In this document: positions 48,936-57,266 of the stretch, in pieces | Position numbering within the stretch: position 1 is the stretch's first letter | Layout: each line of letters starts with the position of its first letter | Source of the DNA: Calditrichota bacterium | Lineage (GTDB): Bacteria; Zhuqueibacterota; Zhuqueibacteria; Zhuqueibacterales; Geothermadaptataceae | NCBI GenBank assembly: GCA_008501765.1 | Contig: QQUE01000002.1 | Location: 1 to 64,000 of the forward strand | Reading direction: 5' to 3' | DNA: 64,000 bases | Program-made: the position numbers and the translations under genes | Notes under the pieces: generated by a model | Database searches by the model: none | What the model saw: only the letters and a program-made list of their open reading frames with translations | What the model was told of the DNA's origin: nothing

Positions 48936-49781
48936 TCATTCAAATAAACGGCTTTGTTCACTGAACTCATCCTCGAATTGAGCAACCAGTTCATCCAATT
49001 CCAAGTCCTCGATTGATTTTTTTTGCGCTGCATCGGGTTCGAGAATATTGTGGCCGTTCATGGAAACGACTGCATCAGCAATCGCCGTTAAACCGGAAAG
49101 TTGATGTAAATCGTTGGATTCGTGATGCTGTCCGATGGCCCCAACAAGAACATCCGGTAAAAGCCAACCATCTACCAGCGCCGCGCCAACATCTTGATGC
49201 GTAAACTGAAAAAGCTGCTTTTCCAAGTCCAGCGCTGCGGCCGTTGTGATATCGTTCTGCGTTAAAATTTCACTGTATTTATCCGGGAAACGTTCGAGCA
49301 AAACCAACTTGCCGACATCGTGCAACAAGCCGGCAAGAAACGCTTCCTCCGGGGGGAAAGTGCGCTGCTGCCGCGCCATCATTTTACAGAATATAGCCGC
49401 TGCCAAACTATGCTCCCACATGCTGCGTTTCAAATCGCGCAGCATCGTTGAACTGCTGTACAAACTGTGGGTACTCGATGCAACAACCAGGCTACGAACG
49501 GTATGAATTCCCAAGAGGACAATGGCCTCCCGGATACTGGAAATATTTCGTGACCGGCCGTAGAACGCTGAGTTGGAGAGTTTGAGTATTTTTGCAGCGG
49601 TTGCAACATCACTGGAGAGAACATCGGCAATTTTTTCGATGGGAACGTTGGGTTCGCTGGTCAATTCCAATATACGGGTCAGAATTAACGGCGGCGCTGT
49701 AAAATCACGCGTCACCTCGATAATCTCGTTTAATAAATCTCCTTTGAGCTCGGGGATATAATTTGCTGCCCTATTGCGCAT
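48936..49781 (-). CDS. HDOD domain protein
   Basis: Stand-alone HDOD signalling domain, 281 residues, related to the N-terminal half of the neighbouring HDOD-GAF protein. PPLILTRILELTSEPNVPIE opens the domain; AKILKLSNSAFYGRSRNISS and FLAGLLHDVGKLVLLERFPD follow, the last keeping the His-Asp pair; AIGQHHESND lies further on. There is no second domain; the C-terminal 25 residues are acidic. It is the first gene of the two-gene run, divergent from moxR. Confidence 0.87.
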   Translation of the reverse strand: MRNRAANYIPELKGDLLNEIIEVTRDFTAPPLILTRILELTSEPNVPIEKIADVLSSDVATAAKILKLSNSAFYGRSRNISSIREAIVLLGIHTVRSLVVASSTHSLYSSSTMLRDLKRSMWEHSLAAAIFCKMMARQQRTFPPEEAFLAGLLHDVGKLVLLERFPDKYSEILTQNDITTAAALDLEKQLFQFTHQDVGAALVDGWLLPDVLVGAIGQHHESNDLHQLSGLTAIADAVVSMNGHNILEPDAAQKKSIEDLELDELVAQFEDEFSEQSRLFE

Positions 49782-50095
49782 TTAGCTACCTGCGAAAAAT
49801 GGTGAATTCTGCCTGCATGTATTCTTTTGTATCTTCAATGCCAATTCCATCCAAGGGATTTCGGTTCGGCACAGGTACTCATTTAACTAATCGGAAAATT
49901 TCCCTCAAAATAAACCAAAAACATGTATTTCACGCAACATAGAAAACATCTGCTTTTCTGAGCAGATCAATTGCTAATTCAGATGATAAGTTAAAAAAAA
50001 TAAATTCTTTGCCTCTCATCGGAAGTTTAATTATCTTTGTCAATTCTTGAATTAAAAGCACTTACAAATATAGATATCACACATCAGGAGGATCG
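49782..50095. other. divergent promoter region between HDOD and moxR genes
   Basis: 314 AT-rich bases. Near 50046-50073 TTGAAT, 16 bases, TATAGA is a weak promoter-like pair for moxR, and CAGGAGGATCG just before 50096 is an excellent ribosome site. No repeat or frame. Confidence 0.45.
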
Positions 50096-51079
50096 ATGGC
50101 AGAGAAACACCGTGACATCGTTGCCGTGGAAGAATTGGGCATTGCGTACAAAAATATTTTACAGGAAACCGGCAAGGTTATCATCGGGCAGGAAAAAATT
50201 ATTAATGAGCTGGTGATTTCACTGCTTGCACGCGGCCACTGCCTGCTCGTAGGCGTTCCCGGCCTGGCCAAAACGCTGCTCATCAGCACATTGGCGCAGG
50301 TTCTCGATTTAAAATTCAACCGTATTCAATTTACCCCGGACCTGATGCCATCCGACATCACCGGAACAGAAATAATCGAGGAAGACCGCTCCGATGGCAG
50401 TAAAAATTTCAAATTTGTTCGTGGCCCGGTTTTCGCCAACATCGTTTTGGCGGATGAAATTAACCGCACGCCACCCAAAACACAGGCTGCCCTGCTACAG
50501 GCGATGCAGGAACACGAAGTGACGGCTGCCGGCGAAACCTACACTTTGACTGAGCCATTTTTCGTGCTCGCGACGCAAAATCCGATCGAGCAGGAAGGCA
50601 CTTACCCCCTGCCCGAAGCGCAGCTCGACCGATTCATGTTCAACCTCTGGGTCGATTACCCATCTTTCGAAGAAGAAAAAGCCATCGTCAAATCGACGAC
50701 AAGTGATTATAAAGCGGATTTGCAAAAAATCCTGACAGCAGAAAAAATCACCCAATTGCAGGACCTCGTTCGCCGCGTGCCTGTCGCGGATAATGTCGTG
50801 GAATTTGCGGTAAAACTCGTTCGGCACACCCGGCCGTTAGAAGATTCCCCCGATTTTATTCGCCAATTCACCCGTTGGGGTGCCGGCCCGCGCGCTTCAC
50901 AATTTCTGATTCTCGGCGCAAAGACACGCGCGTTACTTGAAGGCCGAACGACCCCCAACATCGACGATGTAAAGGCAATTGCCATTCCGGTTTTGCGTCA
51001 CCGCATCGTCACCAATTTTGCCGCCGAAGCGGAAAATATCAGTTCGGTTGAATTGATTGACAGATTGCTTGAAAAATAA
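50096..51079 (+). CDS. MoxR-family AAA+ ATPase
   Basis: AAA+ ATPase chaperone of 327 residues. Walker A GVPGLAKT (53-60), Walker B VLADEINR with D120 and E121, sensor 1 VLATQNPIEQEGTYPLPEA, and arginine-finger/sensor 2 segments follow in normal order. MoxR proteins usually work with a VWA/DUF58 partner in metal-centre or complex assembly. The partner gene lies 267 bases downstream across a hairpin repeat, wider than the usual few bases. Confidence 0.92.
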   Translation: MAEKHRDIVAVEELGIAYKNILQETGKVIIGQEKIINELVISLLARGHCLLVGVPGLAKTLLISTLAQVLDLKFNRIQFTPDLMPSDITGTEIIEEDRSDGSKNFKFVRGPVFANIVLADEINRTPPKTQAALLQAMQEHEVTAAGETYTLTEPFFVLATQNPIEQEGTYPLPEAQLDRFMFNLWVDYPSFEEEKAIVKSTTSDYKADLQKILTAEKITQLQDLVRRVPVADNVVEFAVKLVRHTRPLEDSPDFIRQFTRWGAGPRASQFLILGAKTRALLEGRTTPNIDDVKAIAIPVLRHRIVTNFAAEAENISSVELIDRLLEK

Positions 51080-51084
51080 AATTT

Positions 51085-51306
51085 CACCCTGTGGTGGTTG
51101 CATAAAATTATCTAACCAATCCACAAGGGATTGGACTACATTTCAAGCGTACATTGTCTAAATTGTAGCATGCACCCTTGTGGTGCATTTTCATCAAACC
51201 AATCCACAAGGGATTGGGCGACAATTCAAGGGTACATTATCAAAATTGTACATGCACCCTTGTGGTGCATTTTTATCTATCCAATCCACAAGGGATTGGA
51301 CTACGA
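51085..51306. repeat. 82-bp tandem hairpin repeat between moxR and the DUF58 gene
   Basis: About two and a half units with a period of 82-83 bases. CCAATCCACAAGGGATTGG occurs at 51116-51134, 51199-51217 and 51281-51299. TGCACCCTTGTGGTGCA occurs at 51171-51187 and 51253-51269, with a degenerate copy at about 51085. Each is a small perfect hairpin. The period is not a multiple of three, so it does not encode protein. Confidence 0.85.
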
Positions 51307-51346
51307 AGAAATATTTCTAATTTCCACAACAACGAATTATTGAACA

Positions 51347-52267
51347 ATGATAAAACCTGACAATACAAACCCTTACAACCAATACCTCGATCCGCAATAC
51401 ATCTCCCGAATTTCCGGGCTTGATTTGCGGGCAAAACTTGTTGTTGAAGGATTTATGGCCGGCCTGCACAAAAGCCCCTACCACGGTTTCAGCGTCGAAT
51501 TTGCTGAACACCGGCAATACATGCCCGGCGATGAAATCAAACACGTGGACTGGAAAGTTTACGGCAAAACCAACCGATTTTACGTCAAGCAATTTGAAGA
51601 AGAAACCAACCTGAAATGTTACCTGCTGATGGATTGCTCAGCCTCAATGGGCTATACCAGCAGCGGCATCACAAAATTTGATTATGCCACAAATCTTGCC
51701 GCGGCACTTTCCTATCTCATGATTCGACGCCAGCGTGATGCTGTAGGGCTGGTCACCTTCGACGAAAAAATCCGCAGTCTGATGCTGGCACGCAGTGTTT
51801 CCAGCTTTCTCACGGAAATTTTACTCGAACTCGAAAAAACACAACCCGGCTCCGGAACCCATATCGCGGACACGCTCAACAATATTGCCGAACGAATCAA
51901 ACGGCGTGCGCTGGTGCTCATTTTCTCTGACTTTTTCGATGAGAATCTCGATGCTGTCATTCAGGGATTAAAACATTTTCGCCACCGCAAACATGAGGTT
52001 GTGCTATTTCACATGCTCGATCCGCAGGAAATCAACTTCGCGTTCACCGATGATTCCATATTTCTTGACCTCGAATCAGGCGAAAAATTGCGCACCCAGC
52101 CGGTGCACATCAAGCGCAATTACCAGAAACTCTTCGGGGAATTTCTCTCCACGCTGAAACAAACCTGCCGTGACCAAAATATCGATTACGTCCAAATGGC
52201 TACCGACAAACCCTTCGATTTCGCTTTGATGAATTATTTGCAAAAGCGTGGTAAAATTGGCGGATGA
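51347..52267 (+). CDS. DUF58 domain (VWA-like) protein
   Basis: Soluble protein of 306 residues; usual partner of MoxR ATPases. EFAEHRQYMPGDEIKHVDWKVYG is the DUF58 signature near residues 50-72, followed by a VWA-like fold with KCYLLMDCSASMGYTSSG (MIDAS-like DxSxS) and ALVLIFSDFFDENLDAVIQG. Probably helps assemble or load a protein complex with MoxR; the target is not visible here. The usual following genes (membrane VWA, TPR) are missing; a DUF3891 gene comes next. Confidence 0.9.
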   Translation: MIKPDNTNPYNQYLDPQYISRISGLDLRAKLVVEGFMAGLHKSPYHGFSVEFAEHRQYMPGDEIKHVDWKVYGKTNRFYVKQFEEETNLKCYLLMDCSASMGYTSSGITKFDYATNLAAALSYLMIRRQRDAVGLVTFDEKIRSLMLARSVSSFLTEILLELEKTQPGSGTHIADTLNNIAERIKRRALVLIFSDFFDENLDAVIQGLKHFRHRKHEVVLFHMLDPQEINFAFTDDSIFLDLESGEKLRTQPVHIKRNYQKLFGEFLSTLKQTCRDQNIDYVQMATDKPFDFALMNYLQKRGKIGG

Positions 52268-52303
52268 TAAGGCTCGACAAGCTGAATTATCTATAAAAAA
52301 AAT

Positions 52304-52963
52304 ATGTTTAAATCCAAAACAAGAGAGATAATCATCCCCCAATCCGAGCACGCGCACTTGGCGGGAATCGTCGCGCTTCTGTGGGGTAATGATGCATTTG
52401 ATCGGCCGGAGTTCGATTTTCACAGTTTCGTTGCCGGTGTCGCCTTCCACGATTTTGGCCATGGAAATTTTGATACCAACGAAATCGGCGCCATGGATGA
52501 CGATCGTGCCAACAATGTCGATGCCGCGCTCGTAAATTGCAAATTACCAAATCCAATTGCCGACGCAGTTGCCCACTTTCACATACTTCGCCTTCTCAAA
52601 AATGGCAGCAATTCTGAGCTCATTAAAAAGTGCGAAGAACGTATTTTACATGACCTAAAATCAAGTGGCATCGCACAAGAAAAATTAATCTGGGCAGACA
52701 AGATTACCGCGTTCTGCGATTATTTATCTTTTGATTTTTGCTTCGATAAACCGGCTACGCGCATTTGTGAAGTTTCCCCAAAACGTGGGAATGAAAACAC
52801 GGTTTCTGTGCACATTAACTATGATGGCGATGAAACGATAACCCTCGATCCATGGCCGTTAAACGTTAATAATTATAAAGGTTACATTCTTGGTTACGCA
52901 AGCTATAGCTATCCAAATATTTTGCAACCGGTCGTAAAAAAGTATATATTACAACCCGAATAA
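52304..52963 (+). CDS. DUF3891 family protein
   Basis: Soluble protein of 219 residues. IIPQSEHAHLAGIVALLWGN near 11-30 and FVAGVAFHDFGHGNFD near 43-58, with a His-Asp-like pair (FHDFGHG), match DUF3891, a family I believe related to HD-type folds, with unknown activity. It is placed 36 bases after the DUF58 gene, so it may be transcribed with it, though it is not a usual MoxR partner. Confidence 0.78.
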   Translation: MFKSKTREIIIPQSEHAHLAGIVALLWGNDAFDRPEFDFHSFVAGVAFHDFGHGNFDTNEIGAMDDDRANNVDAALVNCKLPNPIADAVAHFHILRLLKNGSNSELIKKCEERILHDLKSSGIAQEKLIWADKITAFCDYLSFDFCFDKPATRICEVSPKRGNENTVSVHINYDGDETITLDPWPLNVNNYKGYILGYASYSYPNILQPVVKKYILQPE

Positions 52964-53026
52964 AACAATCCGTAGTTAAAAAAAATTCTTAGGTTTCACT
53001 TAATATTTTCGAGTTCAAACATCCTT

Positions 53027-53130
53027 TTTTGTCATTCCCAAATGCTTTTATTGGGAATCCATACTTTCAAAATTATGGATTCCTGCTAAAAGATTACTGG
53101 GCCAAAGTCCAGCGTAGCAAAATGACAGGG
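53027..53130. repeat. GTCATTCCC-type stem-loop element
   Basis: Stems ATTCCCAA/TTGGGAAT (53034-53041, 53051-53058) and GGAATCCAT/ATGGATTCC (53054-53062, 53075-53083) are enclosed by TGTCATT (53030-53036) and AATGACA (53121-53127). The pattern is that of the widespread 'GTCATTCCC...GGGAATGAC' genomic repeats. Confidence 0.6.
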
Positions 53131-53164
53131 CAAAAGTCGATTGCTATGAAATCGATTAAATTAT

Positions 53165-53341
53165 TAATTTAACGTGAGTTCGATATACGAAGAATTGGGA
53201 CAAAACGAATTAATTATAGGATATAGTCCGAAGGCGTCCCGCCGAGGATAACACACGAAACGCTCGGCGAGACGCCTTCGCTCTATTTTAATTATGCTTG
53301 GTAAAGAATGTTACAGCATACATCGAACTCACGTTAATTTA
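53165..53341. repeat. nested inverted-repeat element (MITE-like)
   Basis: Outer arms 53165-53184 and 53322-53341 match at 19 of 20 positions (core AACGTGAGTTCGAT). Inner arms 53229-53246 and 53263-53280 match at 17 of 18 (CGAAGGCGTC...GCCGAG). The inner hairpin is GC-rich inside AT-rich flanks, as if one element sits inside another. Confidence 0.65.
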
Positions 53342-53378
53342 TTATCAATGTTCGTAAACAGATACACGCGAGGAAAAA

Positions 53379-53630
53379 ATGGCAGAAGACAAATATAGCA
53401 ATCTGAAAAGACCACGCTATCCCATGCCGGAATTTATCCGGGAGGCGCTTGAAAAACGCAATTTGATGCCCGCCTATCAGGCCAGACCGGCATACCAGCA
53501 GAACGACTATATTGGCTGGATAACCCGGGCAAAACGACCGGAAACAATTGAAAAACGCTTGACACAAATGCTCGATGAGCTGGAGCGCGGCGATAAATAC
53601 ATGAAAATGGCGTACCGCCCGAAGAGATAG
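53379..53630 (+). CDS. YdeI/OmpD-associated family protein, C-terminal domain only
   Basis: Small basic protein of 83 residues. YPMPEFIREALEKRNLMPAY and YIGWITRAKRPETIEKRLTQ with MLDELERGDK match the helical C-terminal domain of YdeI (OmdA) proteins, which is often found alone. In some species the family is tied to envelope stress or bacteriocin protection; the biochemical role is unknown. No signal peptide. Its ribosome site is poor. Confidence 0.72.
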   Translation: MAEDKYSNLKRPRYPMPEFIREALEKRNLMPAYQARPAYQQNDYIGWITRAKRPETIEKRLTQMLDELERGDKYMKMAYRPKR

Positions 53631-53780
53631 AAATTGTGATTTGCTGCTAAGATTGAGTTCCCTATTCGCAAGCCAAAACTTTTTTTGCCAAATGCAGCCC
53701 AATGCGGCAACAGGCGTCGTCTTAGTTTGGACAATGCAATTTACACTGAACTATTATATATAAATTACGAGTAAATAAAA

Positions 53781-54269
53781 ATGAAACAATTGGATAATAT
53801 CTACCGAAAAGCCGACGAGAAAATCACCCTTTTTATGGGGCAGTACGGAATACTTTTCCTGAGAATGAGCCTAGGCATCATATTCTTCTGGTTTGGTTTT
53901 CTGAAATTTTTCCCCGGCGTCAGTCCTGCGGATGCGATTGCAACAAAAACAATTTCAAACTTGACCTTCGGCATCATTCAACCAAATGTATCAATTAAAA
54001 TTCTGGCGATTTGGGAGACACTCATCGGTCTCGGGTTGCTAACAGGTAAATTTTTACGCATCACCTTGCTTCTCCTCTTTACACAAATGATGGGTACAAT
54101 GACGCCGCTGGCCTTATTTCCTGCCGAAACATTTACACAATTCCCCTATGCCCCGACACTGGAAGGGCAGTACATTATCAAAAATCTGGTGTTGATAAGC
54201 GCGGGATTGGTGGTTGGAGCAACAGTACGTGGCGGGCGTATAACAGAAGACAAAAACAAAAAACTCTAA
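53781..54269 (+). CDS. DoxX-like integral membrane protein
   Basis: Four-helix inner-membrane protein of 162 residues. LFLRMSLGIIFFWFGFLKFF near 24-43, KILAIWETLIGLGLLTGKFL, ITLLLLFTQMMGTMTPLALF and IIKNLVLISAGLVVGATV form the helices. It resembles DoxX/DUF417-type proteins, some of which are subunits of quinone-linked oxidoreductases; no cofactor residues are certain. There is little context: YdeI-like gene upstream, DUF2141 gene downstream. Confidence 0.7.
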   Translation: MKQLDNIYRKADEKITLFMGQYGILFLRMSLGIIFFWFGFLKFFPGVSPADAIATKTISNLTFGIIQPNVSIKILAIWETLIGLGLLTGKFLRITLLLLFTQMMGTMTPLALFPAETFTQFPYAPTLEGQYIIKNLVLISAGLVVGATVRGGRITEDKNKKL

Positions 54270-54414
54270 TAAAAATATCCCCGGAGAAAAATGACGAGAT
54301 ATTTGCAGGCCAACGAGAGCTGTTATAAATTATCTACGGTGAAAATCAAACTCGGTGCATATTAGCTCTGTGGAAACTTTTTACACAGGTTAGCTAGCAA
54401 AGGAAGAAACATAT

Positions 54415-54843
54415 TTGAACTTACTCGCACTGCTCTTTTTCGTTTCACTCAACCTACAAATCCAGCCAACGGGGAAGTTGATTGTTAAAATTACAAATAT
54501 CGATAGCACTGCCGATGGGCAGCTGGTCTGCAATTTATACGACAAAAAATCCGACTGGCTGGACACGGACAAAGTTTACCACAAAATTACAATACCTATT
54601 ACGGCCGATTCCGCCATTGTGCATTTTGACAGCTTGCGCTATTCCGATAGTTACGCCTTGCAAATCTTCCATGATGCCGACGAAAACGGCACGCTCAATT
54701 TTAGTTTTTTCCCCATCCCTGGTCCCAAAGAGGGAGTCGGTGTTTCCAACAATAAATTCCGCATGGGTCCCCCGGCTTACAAAGATACGAAATTTACCAT
54801 AAATCAACCGACAACCCACCTGAAAATCAGACTCAAGTATTGA
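54415..54843 (+). CDS. secreted DUF2141 protein
   Basis: Exported protein of 142 residues; the short signal peptide (MNLLALLFFVSLNLQIQ) is followed by a single beta-sandwich DUF2141 domain with LIVKITNIDSTADGQLVCNL, YALQIFHDADENGTLNFSFF and PIPGPKEGVGVSNN. Function unknown; such proteins sit in the periplasm. The start is TTG at 54415, set by AAAGGAAG about 8 bases upstream. Confidence 0.8.
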   Translation: MNLLALLFFVSLNLQIQPTGKLIVKITNIDSTADGQLVCNLYDKKSDWLDTDKVYHKITIPITADSAIVHFDSLRYSDSYALQIFHDADENGTLNFSFFPIPGPKEGVGVSNNKFRMGPPAYKDTKFTINQPTTHLKIRLKY

Positions 54844-55086
54844 GATTTAACAATTTCTCGAACAAAGAGAAACTAACTTTTGTTTTAGATTGAGCAAGAT
54901 AGTGCTTGATTATTTGCGCTCTCCCGCTTATTCTAATCCAACTTGGGGAAGGGACCGCTGTACCGGCTTCAAAAAAACGAATCGATTTGTTCTTATTGCA
55001 ACGAAATACTTTTTGTTATTAGGGTAATTAGTTTTAATATGTATCAATGTTAGGCGTATAAAGGATGAAGAAAGGATGAAAAACTG

Positions 55087-55968
55087 ATGCGTCGAGGGTT
55101 GGTGGATTATGCACTGATTGTGTTTGCTGGCATGCTTTACGCAGTTGCATTGAAATACTTTGTATTGCCTTCAAAGGTTATTTTAACAGGAACGGAAGGT
55201 ATAGCCTCAGCTCTGTCCTACTATTACGATAGTTATTGGTTGTTCATCGCACTCTATCTGACATTCCAATCCGTATTATTAATTTTTGCTCTTGCACGTG
55301 TAGGCAAAGTCTTTGCGATGCGTTCAATGATCGTTGTTGCAACCGTTGTTGTTTTCCTGGCTCTCTTACCTAATTTAAAATTTGCGCAACCGGAGCCGCA
55401 GAATGAACGAATTATTTTGGTAATATTTGGCGGACTCCTGGCTGGCGCAGGCAAAGCTTTAGCGTTCAAGTATCGTGGATCAACGGGCGATGAAGACATA
55501 CTCGGTGCTTACTTTGCCATGAAATATCTCAAACCTGTCGGCTCAATTGCTGTATTTTCCGCCATAGGCTCAACCGCATTCGGTCTATTAATGGATTATA
55601 TCAAGACCGGCGACTTCGAATCGGTTGTCAATACTCTCATGTATACATGTATCTATATCTTCGCCTCTGCCGAGACGCTCAATAATCTCTATCGTAAATT
55701 CAAAATCACCATGGTCGCGATCATCACCCGCAAACATGAAATGGTAGGAGGTGCTATTGCAAGTACATTTGATCATCGAACCTACACAGTGCATAAGAAA
55801 ATCGGAGGCCATAGTGGCGAGTCATTTTGGATGGTCAGAACGATTATTACCCAGGAAGAATTACCCCGGATGCTTGAAGCCATCGAATATGCCGATCCGG
55901 ATTGTTTTTACTATCACCACGATATCGAAGGAGTTTCCCGGCGCTACTACATCACACCCATAGGTTGA
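55087..55968 (+). CDS. YitT family membrane protein (DUF161 + DUF2179)
   Basis: Integral membrane protein of 293 residues. Five hydrophobic helices lie in the first 200 residues (YALIVFAGMLYAVALKYFVL, WLFIALYLTFQSVLLIFALA and others) with LAFKYRGSTGDEDILGAYFA, a conserved YitT loop. Residues about 210-290 form the soluble DUF2179 domain (VGGAIASTFDHRTYTVHKKI and DPDCFYYHHDIEGVS). The transport substrate is unknown. The ribosome site AAAGGATG lies before the ATG. Confidence 0.85.
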   Translation: MRRGLVDYALIVFAGMLYAVALKYFVLPSKVILTGTEGIASALSYYYDSYWLFIALYLTFQSVLLIFALARVGKVFAMRSMIVVATVVVFLALLPNLKFAQPEPQNERIILVIFGGLLAGAGKALAFKYRGSTGDEDILGAYFAMKYLKPVGSIAVFSAIGSTAFGLLMDYIKTGDFESVVNTLMYTCIYIFASAETLNNLYRKFKITMVAIITRKHEMVGGAIASTFDHRTYTVHKKIGGHSGESFWMVRTIITQEELPRMLEAIEYADPDCFYYHHDIEGVSRRYYITPIG

Positions 55969-56017
55969 CCTGTGGTGGAAATACCACATTCGGACATTGT
56001 ATAAATTTGGAGAATTT

Positions 56018-56527
56018 ATGAAACAACTAATATCAGCATGCATATTAATTCTATCCTCAATTTCTTGTAATGAGCATAAGGAAGTTAGCTCAGTTGACCT
56101 CGTGAATTGGGAGAAACGAACCGTTGGTTTTACCTTGAATGACTCGCTCGAATTTGGCACAACCTATTTATCCGTTTATTCTCAAATATACAGTATCACG
56201 GAACACAAAACACACGATCTTACTGCAACAATTAGTATGAGAAATACAAATAAAGCCGACACCATTTTCATCGAAAAAGCAGAATACTTTGACACTAAAG
56301 GAAAGTCAATAAGAACTTACTTTAACAAGCCAATCTATCTTGCACCAATGGAAACGGTTGAAATTGTGATTGCTGAACTAGACAAAGAAGGCGGAACCGG
56401 AGCCAATTTCATATTTGATTGGAAAATCAGGCCATCCTCGAATGAACCACTTTTTGAAGGGGTCATGATATCAACTTCCGGCCAGCAAGGATTGTCGTTC
56501 ACAACACAAGGAAAGAGAATTAATTAA
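56018..56527 (+). CDS. DUF3124-like lipoprotein
   Basis: Putative lipoprotein of 169 residues; the signal sequence ends with the lipobox LSSISC. The mature part is mostly beta (TTYLSVYSQIYSITEHKTHD, then ATISMRNTNKADTIFIEKA, YFDTKGKSIRTYF and LAPMETVEIVIAE), as in DUF3124. The frame opens at 55997, but the internal ATG at 56018 gives the true lipoprotein signal and is preceded by TTGGAGAATT. Function unknown. Confidence 0.75.
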   Translation: MKQLISACILILSSISCNEHKEVSSVDLVNWEKRTVGFTLNDSLEFGTTYLSVYSQIYSITEHKTHDLTATISMRNTNKADTIFIEKAEYFDTKGKSIRTYFNKPIYLAPMETVEIVIAELDKEGGTGANFIFDWKIRPSSNEPLFEGVMISTSGQQGLSFTTQGKRIN

Positions 56528-56972
56528 GAAAGAGTGACTGAAATAATGGCTTCGATTTATTTTTGAAAGCTCGAGGAATGCCTTTGATAAATGAGAGAAA
56601 TAGTGTGGCACGTGGCATAATCCCGTGCCTAACTATTCATTCACCCGATAAAAAAACGGTGGATTTTTAAGTGTGTTCAGTGCACCTAATCTTTTTTTTC
56701 GGGTAATGATTGCATTCCCCAACCTATCCGCTTCGCTGGTCTGTGGAACACCCCGTTCAATAAACCCTCTCCATATCCGTATTCTGATAATAAAATCCCA
56801 ATATCTCTGCCATCGTTTTGCCTGCCTGTGCCAAACGCGCAGCGCCGGCCTGGCACATGCCAACGCCGTGGCCCCAGCCAAAGGCTCCGAAATTTAAATT
56901 TATTCATTCCAGGCAAATTGCCAATGACTATCCAAATAATGATCCCTGAAAACAGATCATGCAATAAGAAAT
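56528..56972. other. region with truncated gene end and short hairpin
   Basis: 445 bases with no complete gene. It holds a GGCACG/CGTGCC hairpin (56607-56629) and the spoIID 3' remnant at 56757-56904. Confidence 0.5.
56757..56904 (-). pseudogene. 3' fragment of a spoIID/lytB-like gene
   Basis: On the minus strand about 48 codons read [20 protein letters not shown] and continue to TDMERVY and a TGA stop at 56757. They match the C-terminus of the intact SpoIID-like protein at 57591-59228 at 39 of 48 positions, and the DNA is nearly identical over about 130 bases. A stop lies in frame just upstream, and the rest of the domain is missing. The intact gene's own end lies 834 bases away on the same strand, with a toxin-antitoxin pair between. 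Confidence 0.75.
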
Positions 56973-57266
56973 TTGTTGCCATTAAGCACACAAAATGATA
57001 GAATTACCAATGAAATTGAATGGTTAAAAGAAAACCGGGAAATTTGTTTCGAGGATATTCTGTTTTATATTGAGCATGATTTGATAGTCGATGATATTAG
57101 CCATCCGAACAAGCAAAAATATAAAAATCAGCGGATGATGGTTTTCGACATTAATGGCTACATTTATTTGGTTCCCTATCTCGAATCTAATTCGGAATTA
57201 TTTCTAAAAACTATCATCCCAAGCAGGAAAGCTACCAAGATTTATTTGGAGAGAAAAAATGAATAA
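56973..57266 (+). CDS. BrnT-like toxin (toxin-antitoxin), start doubtful
   Basis: Protein of up to 97 residues. IEWLKENREICFEDILFYIE, DDISHPNKQKYKNQRMMVF and FLKTIIPSRKATKIYLE match the BrnT-like / COG2929 group, ribonuclease-type toxins that halt translation. No in-frame ATG precedes the conserved part. The frame starts with TTG at 56973 or 56976 with a weak ribosome site, while an ATG at 56995 is in another frame, so the N-terminus may be frameshifted. Its stop overlaps the antitoxin start by 8 bases, the usual arrangement of this pair. Confidence 0.65.
   Translation: MLPLSTQNDRITNEIEWLKENREICFEDILFYIEHDLIVDDISHPNKQKYKNQRMMVFDINGYIYLVPYLESNSELFLKTIIPSRKATKIYLERKNE

Larger units (their letters stand above)
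52964..53378. other. gene-free stretch built of two palindromic elements
   Basis: 415 bases taken up largely by the repeats at 53027-53130 and 53165-53341. No coding frame. Confidence 0.6.

Noticed and set aside
51085-51306. Possible CRISPR array
   Set aside because: Only two to three units of 82 bp, hairpins within the unit, no unique spacers and no cas genes nearby.
51131-51343. 70-codon plus-strand frame over the moxR-DUF58 gap
   Set aside because: The repeat period is 82-83 bases, not a multiple of three, and the frame has no homology; it arises from the repeats.
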